Shown here piece by piece: positions 42,699-49,773 of a stretch of DNA of 64,000 nucleotides. The notes under the pieces are model-generated. The model was given only the letters and a program-made list of their open reading frames with translations. It was not told the DNA's origin and ran no database searches. Origin of the DNA: Mucilaginibacter sp. (GTDB lineage Bacteria; Bacteroidota; Bacteroidia; Sphingobacteriales; Sphingobacteriaceae). The translations under genes and the position numbers were made by a program. The stretch spans positions 62,001 through 126,000 of the forward strand of contig NZ_JANYGQ010000035.1 of assembly GCF_025359345.1 (NCBI RefSeq). Direction: 5' to 3'. Each line of letters opens with the position of its first letter. The first letter of the stretch is position 1.

Positions 42699-43406
42699 TT
42701 GGTAGAAAAATATCACCGCTGGTATTCCCAGAACCTTGGGCTTGATGTAGAGATGCTGGTTTTTGGCGACCGCGGCTACCCTATCATCCTGTTCCCTACA
42801 TCGCAAGGGAAGTATCATCAAAATAAAGATGAGGGGCTTATTGAAAGCGTGCGCTGGTTTATTGACGAGGGCCTGGTAAAAATTTATTGCCCCGATAGTT
42901 TCGATTGGCTTACCTGGTACAACAAAGGCGTTCATCCCCTGGAACGGGCAAACCGTTATAACTGGTACGATAAAATGCTGAACGAAGAGCTGGCGCCCTG
43001 GGCCATGCACGAAACCGGCGTAGGCAAAGTGGCCACAGCGGGCTGCAGTTTTGGTGGCTATCACGCGGTTAACTTTGCACTAAAGCACCCTGATAAGGTT
43101 GGCAACCTGTTCAGTATGAGCGGGGCGTTTGATATTAAGCAATTTATGGACGGCTTTTACAGCGACGATGTATTTTATAATAACCCTGTTGATTATTTAC
43201 CCGGCAGCAACCTGGCCGATTTATGGCACATGAATATTATCCTGGGCACGGCTGAGCATGACATTTGCCGGGAAGATAATAACCGGCTGTCAAACATTCT
43301 AGGGCAAAAGCATATTAACCATTGGTTGGATGTCCGCCCGTTTGCCAGTCATGATTGGCCGGTTTGGCGGGAGATGTTTCCACATTATTTATCGACGATA
43401 AAGTAG
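42699..43406 (+). CDS. Alpha/beta-hydrolase esterase, first gene of ligase cluster
   Basis: Encodes 235 residues. The nucleophile elbow is GCSFGGYHAVNFA (Ser at about 112), the acidic residue is probably Asp in GTAEHDIC and the His is in FASHDWPVWREM. It is an esterase-family (PF00756-like) protein different from the one at 41703. Initiation is at TTG (42699): the conserved start EKYHRWYSQNLGLDV lies right after it and no ATG or GTG precedes it. It is followed after two bases by a secreted-protein gene and then by the ATP-grasp gene, so it likely acts on a product or intermediate of that pathway. Confidence 0.85.
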   Translation: MVEKYHRWYSQNLGLDVEMLVFGDRGYPIILFPTSQGKYHQNKDEGLIESVRWFIDEGLVKIYCPDSFDWLTWYNKGVHPLERANRYNWYDKMLNEELAPWAMHETGVGKVATAGCSFGGYHAVNFALKHPDKVGNLFSMSGAFDIKQFMDGFYSDDVFYNNPVDYLPGSNLADLWHMNIILGTAEHDICREDNNRLSNILGQKHINHWLDVRPFASHDWPVWREMFPHYLSTIK

Positions 43407-43408
43407 AT

Positions 43409-44389
43409 ATGCGGAGGCTTGTTGTTATTTGGTTGTTCTTTGAGATGTTGGTTTCTTTTAAAGCAGATGCGCAGAAAAAGCGCTTCGCCGATTTTTTTAA
43501 CGACATACTTGCTATCAAAGAGTTTAAAATAAATTCGACATTGACTGATGTTAAAAATCAAAAAGCCATTGGGCACAATCTGTCTATGTTTAGTAAGGAA
43601 AACGAACAGAGTACATATTTTACAAAAGACGAAAATATTGTACTTAATGGAATTGGTTCATTTGATGATGCTACGTTGATGTTTGAAAACGACAAATTAA
43701 GTAATATAACTTTAGAGTTAATTGATGAGGGGTTTGGCTGGCAATATAAACAGGCATATCAAAAATTTAAGGCCTTTTATGGCGAACCAGAAACAAAGCC
43801 TTCTAAAACCAATCCGGCGTACAGCGTGTATACCTGGCATGAGGGGGACATTGAATTAAAGTTAAGACCGCTTAAAATCTCGTTTTTGATAAGCTATGGA
43901 AGGAAAATTGAACAGAAAAAATATTGGGTGCAGAAGGACAGGAAAGGAAAAGGCAATGGATCAATCCAACTCAGTTTAATCTCTTTGGAAAAATTGGCTA
44001 CAACATCGTTAACTGTTCCGGAATTTGAAAGCTATCTAACTGAATGGAAAACAGTAGGCGCAAATAATCGCGCTTTAGTTGGATTAGCAGTTAAGGAAAA
44101 TTTCATAATTCCACCTGAATTTGATATCACTTATCAGTTAAATGATTTTAATATCACTGTGAACGTAAGGGATACAACAAAAAAAATCATAGGAGATTAT
44201 GAGTTCAATAAAATTAAAAATGCAAGTCTTATAACCGCGCTGAAAAAGAATCTGCTAGCTTCAGATTATAAAATTAAAAAGGACCAAAGAGATCCTAAAG
44301 GAGATATATACATTAACCGAACAAAAGGAATCGGCGTGATAATAGACAATGAAAATAAAAGCGTAAGCATATTTTACCATAAACACTAA
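43409..44389 (+). CDS. Exported protein of unknown function in ligase cluster
   Basis: 326 residues from the ATG at 43409, two bases after the esterase stop. A frame extension upstream to 43355 lies inside the esterase gene. The N-terminus (MRRLVVIWLFFEMLVSFKAD) is a signal peptide, cleaved near ADA-Q. The rest is Lys-, Asn- and Phe-rich with no domain I recognise. Its base composition is clearly more AT-rich than the genes on either side, which suggests recent insertion or a different origin. Its tight placement between an esterase and a ligase hints at a linked role, unproven. Confidence 0.65.
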   Translation: MRRLVVIWLFFEMLVSFKADAQKKRFADFFNDILAIKEFKINSTLTDVKNQKAIGHNLSMFSKENEQSTYFTKDENIVLNGIGSFDDATLMFENDKLSNITLELIDEGFGWQYKQAYQKFKAFYGEPETKPSKTNPAYSVYTWHEGDIELKLRPLKISFLISYGRKIEQKKYWVQKDRKGKGNGSIQLSLISLEKLATTSLTVPEFESYLTEWKTVGANNRALVGLAVKENFIIPPEFDITYQLNDFNITVNVRDTTKKIIGDYEFNKIKNASLITALKKNLLASDYKIKKDQRDPKGDIYINRTKGIGVIIDNENKSVSIFYHKH

Positions 44390-44394
44390 CTACC

Positions 44395-45474
44395 ATGAAA
44401 AAAATAGGCATATTATTCGGACAGGAAAAATCATTCCCGCAGGCATTTGTTGACCGCATCAACCAAAAAGCCGAAAAAAATATAAGCGCAGAGTTTGTGC
44501 GCATTGACAAGGTAATGCAGGCCGAGCCGCAGGGCTACGCAGTAATTGTCGACAGGATATCGCAGGATGTGCCTTTTTACCGGGCCATGCTAAAAAATGC
44601 AGCCATAACCGGCACGGCGGTAATTAACAACCCGTTTTGGTGGAGCGCCGACGAAAAGTTTTTTAACAATGCGCTGGCGGTTAAAATCGGCGTGCCGGTA
44701 CCTAAGACGGTGATACTGCCCTCAAAAGACCACCCGGATGATACAACCGACCAATCGTTTCGCAACCTGGCCTACCCGCTGGATTGGGAAGGCATTTTTA
44801 AATACGTTGGCTTCCCGGCCTATATGAAACCGTTTGACGGCGGCGGCTGGAAAGAAGTTTACCAGATAAATAACCTGGACGAACTTTGGGATAACTATAA
44901 CAAAACCAAGCAATACGTAATGATGCTGCAGGAAGAAATAATTTTTGAAGATTATTTCCGCTGCTATTGCATCGGTGGCAAGCATGTACGCATTATGCAG
45001 TACGAACCGCGTAACCCGCACCACTTACGCTACGAACATGGCAAAGCCCCGGCAGAGAAAAAACTGCTGGAAACCGTAAAAAACTATGTAATAAAGCTTA
45101 ACAAATACCTGGGCTACGATTTTAACACGGTTGAGTTCGCCATTCGTAACGGCGTGCCGTATGCTATTGATTTTTGCAACCCTGCCCCCGATGCCGAAGT
45201 AACCAGCGTTGGCCAGGACAACTTCGACTGGGTAGTTGAAACGGCAGCCGATTACGCCATCGAGCGCGCCAAAAAGCAGAAAGACGACAGCGATAACCTT
45301 ACCTGGGGCGAGTATGTAAAAACAGGCGCTGCCGGGCATCACCTTTTATCATCAGAAAAAAAGGTGGAGAAGAAGGCTGACAAAAAAGAAGTAAGCAAGG
45401 GAAGTATTGACCATGGTATTGCGACTGAAGGAGAAGTGAAAGTTGCAAAGCCGAAAAGGGCAGTAAAAAAATAA
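44395..45474 (+). CDS. ATP-grasp carboxylate-amine ligase 1 (RimK-like)
   Basis: Encodes 359 residues. The ATP-grasp fold is seen from about 95: the phosphate-loop segment PAYMKPFDGGGWKEVYQ with Lys and Gly run, the QEEIIFEDYFRCYCIGGK strands and the metal-binding end VEFAIRNGVPYAIDFCNP (Glu and Asn ligands). Such enzymes activate a carboxylate as acyl phosphate and join it to an amine. The tail after 310 is Lys/Glu-rich (KKVEKKADKKEVSKG) and unstructured. It lies six bases after the exported-protein gene and before the YbdK-type ligase. Substrates unknown. Confidence 0.82.
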   Translation: MKKIGILFGQEKSFPQAFVDRINQKAEKNISAEFVRIDKVMQAEPQGYAVIVDRISQDVPFYRAMLKNAAITGTAVINNPFWWSADEKFFNNALAVKIGVPVPKTVILPSKDHPDDTTDQSFRNLAYPLDWEGIFKYVGFPAYMKPFDGGGWKEVYQINNLDELWDNYNKTKQYVMMLQEEIIFEDYFRCYCIGGKHVRIMQYEPRNPHHLRYEHGKAPAEKKLLETVKNYVIKLNKYLGYDFNTVEFAIRNGVPYAIDFCNPAPDAEVTSVGQDNFDWVVETAADYAIERAKKQKDDSDNLTWGEYVKTGAAGHHLLSSEKKVEKKADKKEVSKGSIDHGIATEGEVKVAKPKRAVKK

Positions 45475-45481
45475 CGATGAG

Positions 45482-45522
45482 TTATCCATAGCGATGGGTT
45501 TTAAACCCATCGCTATGGATAA
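45482..45522. repeat. Perfect 41-nt palindrome inside the ligase operon
   Basis: Two 20-base arms (45482-45501 and 45503-45522, core CCATAGCGATGGGTTT) pair without mismatch around one T. It begins eight bases after the stop of the first ATP-grasp gene and ends 31 bases before the next start. The core is a repeat I associate with other genomes. No poly-T follows directly. Confidence 0.85.
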
Positions 45523-45553
45523 TAAACAAACCAATTATAAAGGCTAAATAAAG

Positions 45554-46651
45554 ATGAACGAATTTACCTTAGGTGTTGAAGAAGAATTTATGGTGGTTGA
45601 CCCTGTGAGCAGGGAGCTAAAATCGCACGACCAAAAAATTGTTGACAGCGCGCAGAAGATACACGAGGACCAGGTAAAGGCTGAAATGCACCAGGCCGTG
45701 GTTGAAGTAGGCACCCATATTTGCCACAATACAACCGAGGCCCGTAAAGAGGTAGGCAAACTGCGCGGCACTGTAGCCATGCTGGCCGGCGATATCGGCT
45801 TACGCATAGGCGCTGCCGGCACACACCCGTTTTCGCACTGGCAGCACCAGCTGATAACCGACCACCCGCGCTATTTTGAAATTGTGGATGAGTTGCAGGA
45901 AGCGGCTCGTTCCAACCTTATTTTCGGGCTGCATGTGCATGTGGGCATACAGTCGCGGGATATGGCCATTCATATTGCCAACCAGGTAAGGTATTTTTTG
46001 CCGCACGTTTATGCATTGTCGACCAACTCTCCGTTTTGGGAGGGACGTAATACCGGTTATAAATCATTCCGCACCAAGGTGTTCGATAAGTTTCCGCGTA
46101 CGGGTATTCCTGACTATTTCAGCAGTATCGAGGAGTATGATAATTACATCAAGCTATTGGTAAAAACCAACTGTATCGATAACGCTAAGAAGATATGGTG
46201 GGACATCCGCGTGCACCCGTTTTTTGAGACCATCGAGTTCCGTATTTGCGATTGCCCTATGCTGATCGATGAGACCATGACGTTTGTGGCGCTGTTCCAG
46301 GCGCTGTGTGCTAAATTATATAAGCTGCGCCTGCAAAACATGTCGTTTATCAGCTATAATCGCGCGCTCATTAATGAAAATAAATGGCGGGCAGCACGGT
46401 ACGGCATCGACGGTAAAATGATTGACTTCGGCAAGGAGATGGAAGTAAACACCCGTTCGCTGATATTGGAACTGCTCGATTTTATTGATGACGTTGTTGA
46501 CGACCTTGGTTGCCGCGACGATTTGAACTACGTGCACAAAATATTGGAGCATGGAACCGGGGCCGACAGGCAATTAGCAGTTTACCAGCAAAATAATAAC
46601 TTTGCAGACGTTGTTGACTACATTACGTCGCAAACGTTAAAGGGAATATAA
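45554..46651 (+). CDS. YbdK-type carboxylate-amine ligase (GCS2 family)
   Basis: Encodes 365 residues of the glutamate-cysteine ligase type 2 family. The active-site start is LGVEEEFMVVDPVSRE; the ATP/metal region includes EMHQAVVEVGTHICHN and GLRIGAAGTHPFSHWQ, then FGLHVHVGI. E. coli YbdK has weak gamma-glutamylcysteine ligase activity, and most members have no known product. The enzyme would join a carboxylate to an amine with ATP. It is followed by the amidotransferase-like gene after eight bases, which fits a shared pathway. Confidence 0.9.
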   Translation: MNEFTLGVEEEFMVVDPVSRELKSHDQKIVDSAQKIHEDQVKAEMHQAVVEVGTHICHNTTEARKEVGKLRGTVAMLAGDIGLRIGAAGTHPFSHWQHQLITDHPRYFEIVDELQEAARSNLIFGLHVHVGIQSRDMAIHIANQVRYFLPHVYALSTNSPFWEGRNTGYKSFRTKVFDKFPRTGIPDYFSSIEEYDNYIKLLVKTNCIDNAKKIWWDIRVHPFFETIEFRICDCPMLIDETMTFVALFQALCAKLYKLRLQNMSFISYNRALINENKWRAARYGIDGKMIDFGKEMEVNTRSLILELLDFIDDVVDDLGCRDDLNYVHKILEHGTGADRQLAVYQQNNNFADVVDYITSQTLKGI

Positions 46652-46659
46652 TTTTTAAG

Positions 46660-47496
46660 ATGATACAGACAGATAAGCCGGAAATCAAAGTTGCCATTCT
46701 TGATTTTTACGATGGAATTGCAAACGAGGGCATGCGTGGTTTCCGCGAGATTTTAGACAGGTACAAAGTAAAGAACGAACTGAATTTAAGCTACGAGGTA
46801 TTTGACGTACGCAAGAAAGTTGAAGTACCCGGCACCGAATTTGATATTTATATTTCCAGCGGCGGCCCCGGCGATCCGATTGAAAGCGAAGGCAGCGAAT
46901 GGGAGAAAAAATATTTCCAATTGGTTGATAAGCTGGAAGATCATAACCTGTCGAACACCTCGCAAAAAAAATACGGCTTTTTTGTTTGTCATTCATTCCA
47001 GTTAATGTGCCGCAAATATCAATTGGGCCATATAAATATGCGGAAATCACCGTCGTTTGGCGTGCTGCCGGTTAATCAAACCAGCGCAGGCAGAAATGAG
47101 CCTGTATTCGAAAATATGGCAGACCCGTTTTACACGGTCGATTCGCGACTTTGGCAAGTGATAAACCCGGATGAAAAACGCTTTACCGAATTGGGTATGC
47201 AATTGCTGGCTATTGAAAAAGAACGCCCGCATGTTGATTTACCAAGGGCAATGATGGCCATCCGTTTCAGCGATTACTTTTTCTCGACCCAGTTCCATCC
47301 TGAAGCTGATGCAAAAGGTGTAAAATCGTTATTGCTGAAAGAAGAAAAAAAGAAAGAGGTAGTAAGCGAGCACGGCATTGATAAATACAACGAAATGCTG
47401 GAACGGCTGGAAGACCCTGATAAAATAACACATACCCAAAATACCATGATCCCCAACTTTTTGGACCAGGCTATTTTGAGTTTGCAGGAAGCCTGA
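46660..47496 (+). CDS. Class I glutamine-amidotransferase-like protein
   Basis: Encodes 278 residues. The fold is that of class I GATases: ISSGGPGDP oxyanion loop, nucleophile Cys in FFVCHSFQLMCR and His-Glu pair in STQFHPEAD. The Cys context differs from the usual GxCxGxQ, so it may be a cysteine peptidase/amidase of the same fold rather than a glutaminase, and no synthetase domain is attached. The last 50 residues are Lys/Glu-rich and helical. Eight bases separate it from the YbdK-type gene. A role as hydrolase acting on the ligase product is a reasonable but unproven reading. Confidence 0.82.
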   Translation: MIQTDKPEIKVAILDFYDGIANEGMRGFREILDRYKVKNELNLSYEVFDVRKKVEVPGTEFDIYISSGGPGDPIESEGSEWEKKYFQLVDKLEDHNLSNTSQKKYGFFVCHSFQLMCRKYQLGHINMRKSPSFGVLPVNQTSAGRNEPVFENMADPFYTVDSRLWQVINPDEKRFTELGMQLLAIEKERPHVDLPRAMMAIRFSDYFFSTQFHPEADAKGVKSLLLKEEKKKEVVSEHGIDKYNEMLERLEDPDKITHTQNTMIPNFLDQAILSLQEA

Positions 47497-47535
47497 GCCG
47501 GGATTAGGGAATTTGAAGGATTAAAATGATTGATT

Positions 47536-47820
47536 ATGCAGGAGATTGAAAAATACAAACAACTAATTCTACCTGTGTTAAAACGGTACTTTATTAAACG
47601 AGCCGCTATTTTTGGCTCATTGGCAAAAGGCCGGATGAAAGCAGACAGCGACGTTGATTTACTGATTGAGGCCGGTGATGGCTTCACACTTTTCAATATG
47701 TTAAACCTAGAGGAAGAAATTTCCGAGTTAACAAAACGGAAGGTTGACCTCGTTGAATTCAGCGCACTTAAGACATCCATCAGGGCGGAAGTACTATCGT
47801 CTGCAATTACTATTTTATGA
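47536..47820 (+). CDS. mntA: MNT-type nucleotidyltransferase antitoxin
   Basis: About 94 residues from the ATG at 47536. The minimal nucleotidyltransferase motif is clear: GSLAKGRMKADSDVDLLIE, with GS and the DxD metal pair. Such MNT proteins neutralise HEPN toxins, in some cases by adding AMP to the toxin. The gene overlaps the start of the HEPN frame by three bases. It lies between the amidotransferase-like gene and the second ATP-grasp gene, which suggests insertion into an existing operon. The gene itself is complete. Confidence 0.88.
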   Translation: MQEIEKYKQLILPVLKRYFIKRAAIFGSLAKGRMKADSDVDLLIEAGDGFTLFNMLNLEEEISELTKRKVDLVEFSALKTSIRAEVLSSAITIL

Positions 47821-48145
47821 GCCGGTCGGACCAAGTTTATTTGCAGGATATCCTTGAATCTGTCAAGATGATTCTGGCATATATAGACAAAAAACTGAGC
47901 TTGAATTTGTAAATGATTTTATGCTACAAGATGCGGTAACCCGCAGGTTTGAAATTATTGGTGAAGCATCTACCAAGATATCAGAAACTTTAAAAACACA
48001 ACATCCGCAAATACAATGGCGGTTAATGAAAGGGATGAGGAATAAGCTAATACACGAATATTTTGGCGTTTCGCCCGTCACGATTTATTCCACCGCTAAA
48101 CTTGACCTCCAAATTTTAAAAGAGCAGATTGAGAAAATTCTATAG
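47817..48145 (+). pseudogene. hepT: HEPN toxin gene split by a frameshift
   Basis: The frame starts at ATG 47817 (MSRSDQVYLQDILESVKMIL) but stops at TAA 47910-47912. The normal HEPN sequence continues in the -1 frame from the A6 run at 47889-47894: TELEFVNDFMLQDAVTRRFE to the end at 48145. The RNase signature is RNKLIHEYFG (R-x4-H). One base missing or two extra would explain it; ribosomal -1 slippage at AAAAAA is an alternative. If unsuppressed, the toxin would be inactive while the antitoxin remains. Sequencing error in a homopolymer is also possible. Confidence 0.75.
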
Positions 48146-48190
48146 TTGACGACGTATTTTTTATTCAAAAACAAAAATCCGAATTTTCAC

Positions 48191-49387
48191 ATGAACCCTA
48201 ACCTCAGAAAAACATACAACGCAAATTTCACCCCCGAAAAGTATAAAAACTTTATAGGTGATTTAAACGAGGGCCTGCGTGAGCCTATCGCCTTCCGTGT
48301 GGCTGAAACACCTATTTTTTTGACTGATGATTTCAGGGATAAGTTAATTGTGGCAGGTAATGACATCGTTAAAACCATCCTGCAACCCAATTTTAAAGAA
48401 TTAACTGAAAGGGCGGTCCCCGAAAAATGGCGGGTAGCTAACGAAAACGATCATCCGCATTTTCTTGCTTTGGATTTTGGGGTTTGCAAGGATAGCGCAG
48501 GCAATATTGTCCCCAAGCTGATAGAATTGCAGGGCTTTCCCTCCTTATATGGGTTCCAGGTAAACCTGGCCGATAAGTTTCAGGATAACTTTGATATCCC
48601 GGCGGAACAAACTATTTTTTTTAGCGGATTAGATAAAGAAGCGTATATCGATCTGCTTAAAAAAACAATTGTTGGCGATTTTCAGCCCCAGGAAGTTGTT
48701 TTGATGGATGTTAATGCACCGGAGCAAAAAACGGCAGTCGATTTTTACCTCACCCAAAAATTCATTGGCACACCGGTAGTAGCGCTGGCTGATTTGGAAC
48801 AGCAAGGGAACCAGCTTTTTTACCGTGTAAATGGCGAAAAGCAACGCATCAGACGTATTTACAACCGGCTGATATTTGACGAAATTGAAGCCGACCCTGA
48901 TATATTTAATAAAGTGGTGGACATAAAACAACCACTTGATGTGGAGTGGATAACCCACCCCAACTGGTTTTACCGCGTAAGCAAATTTACCATGCCGTTT
49001 TTAAACGGCGATTATATCCCAAAAACACAGTTTCTGCACCACCTCAAACAAATCCCTGTTGACCTGGAAAACTATGTACTAAAACCGTTGTTTTCATTCG
49101 CAGGACAGGGTGTTATCATCGACGTAACAGAAAATGACATTAAAAACATAAATGACCCTGAGAACTGGATATTGCAGGAAAAGGTAAATTATGAGCCGGT
49201 ATTACAAGCGCCGGATGGTGGTGTTAAGGTTGAGATCCGGCTGCTTTATTTATGGCCAAATGGTGATGAAAAACCAACGCTGGCTATCAATTTAGCACGT
49301 TTAAGCCGCGGGAAAATGATTGGCGTGCGCTATAACCAGGATTTTGATTGGGTTGGCGGAACGGTGGCGTACTTTTCAGTTGATTAG
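48191..49387 (+). CDS. ATP-grasp ligase-like protein 2
   Basis: 398 residues from the ATG at 48191; a TTG 45 bases upstream is less likely. The C-terminal half has the ATP-grasp pattern: YVLKPLFSFAGQGVIID (Lys and Gly-rich loop), NWILQEKVNYEP, then GGVKVEIRLLYLWPNGDE and AINLARLSRG (metal ligands). The N-terminal half (HPHFLALDFGVCKDSAG, LIELQGFPSLYGFQVN) has no match I recognise. It is unlike the RimK-like protein at 44395 and may take a different substrate. It is the last gene of the row. Its likely role is a further amide or peptide bond-forming step. Confidence 0.75.
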   Translation: MNPNLRKTYNANFTPEKYKNFIGDLNEGLREPIAFRVAETPIFLTDDFRDKLIVAGNDIVKTILQPNFKELTERAVPEKWRVANENDHPHFLALDFGVCKDSAGNIVPKLIELQGFPSLYGFQVNLADKFQDNFDIPAEQTIFFSGLDKEAYIDLLKKTIVGDFQPQEVVLMDVNAPEQKTAVDFYLTQKFIGTPVVALADLEQQGNQLFYRVNGEKQRIRRIYNRLIFDEIEADPDIFNKVVDIKQPLDVEWITHPNWFYRVSKFTMPFLNGDYIPKTQFLHHLKQIPVDLENYVLKPLFSFAGQGVIIDVTENDIKNINDPENWILQEKVNYEPVLQAPDGGVKVEIRLLYLWPNGDEKPTLAINLARLSRGKMIGVRYNQDFDWVGGTVAYFSVD

Positions 49388-49487
49388 AGATTGGAGGTTA
49401 GAGATTAGGAAAAAACATCAAGACGATGTGAGTCTGTGAACTTCTTAAGTCAATCAACTAACCTCTAATCTCCAACCTCCAATCACT
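49382..49487. repeat. Inverted repeat, GGAGATTAG type
   Basis: A left arm at 49382-49409 (GATTAGAGATTGGAGGTTAG core) pairs imperfectly with 49459-49487. Related GAGATTAGTGATTGGAG strings lie at 53140-53170 and 57450-57484. The element overlaps the stop of the second ATP-grasp gene and ends 67 bases before the next gene. Confidence 0.7.
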
Positions 49488-49542
49488 AACATTAAACCTT
49501 ATACTATTTCAGTTGTCTTTAGCGTATATATATAAATTGTAT

Positions 49543-49550
49543 TAAATTTG
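49543..49550 (+). promoter_or_regulatory. -7 promoter box of the Cys-rich membrane protein gene
   Basis: TAAATTTG matches TAnnTTTG and ends four bases before the ATG at 49555, the same spacing as at rlmN and the toxin-antitoxin promoter. A -33 box is not clear. Confidence 0.5.
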
Positions 49551-49554
49551 TGAC

Positions 49555-49716
49555 ATGAACGTGCAGGTGATTATTATAGCGATACTATTTGCAGCGGCAG
49601 TATTTTATGTGTGCAGGCTGGTTTACAAAAACCTGTTTACTAAAAAAAGCTGCGGCGGCAATTGCAAATGCGGGGTTGATTTTTCGGCCATTGAGGCTAA
49701 TAAACCCTCGAAATAA
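49555..49716 (+). CDS. FeoB-associated-type Cys-rich membrane protein
   Basis: 53 residues. One N-terminal helix (about 4-20, VIIIAILFAAAVFYV) is followed by a short basic stretch and a CGGNCKCG Cys cluster, ending DFSAIEANKPSK. The layout is that of the small FeoB-associated Cys-rich proteins (PF12669), which are thought to help ferrous-iron uptake. No feoA or feoB gene is near. The frame is complete with a matching -7 box. Confidence 0.65.
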   Translation: MNVQVIIIAILFAAAVFYVCRLVYKNLFTKKSCGGNCKCGVDFSAIEANKPSK

Positions 49717-49773
49717 AAATAAGACCAATTTATATATACTAACATAGTGTAGTATTTTCATATAAAAAACTTA

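Noticed and set aside
47274..47834. A long 186-codon minus-strand frame across the amidotransferase-like and MNT genes
   Set aside because: It is antisense to two supported genes and shows no conserved motif.
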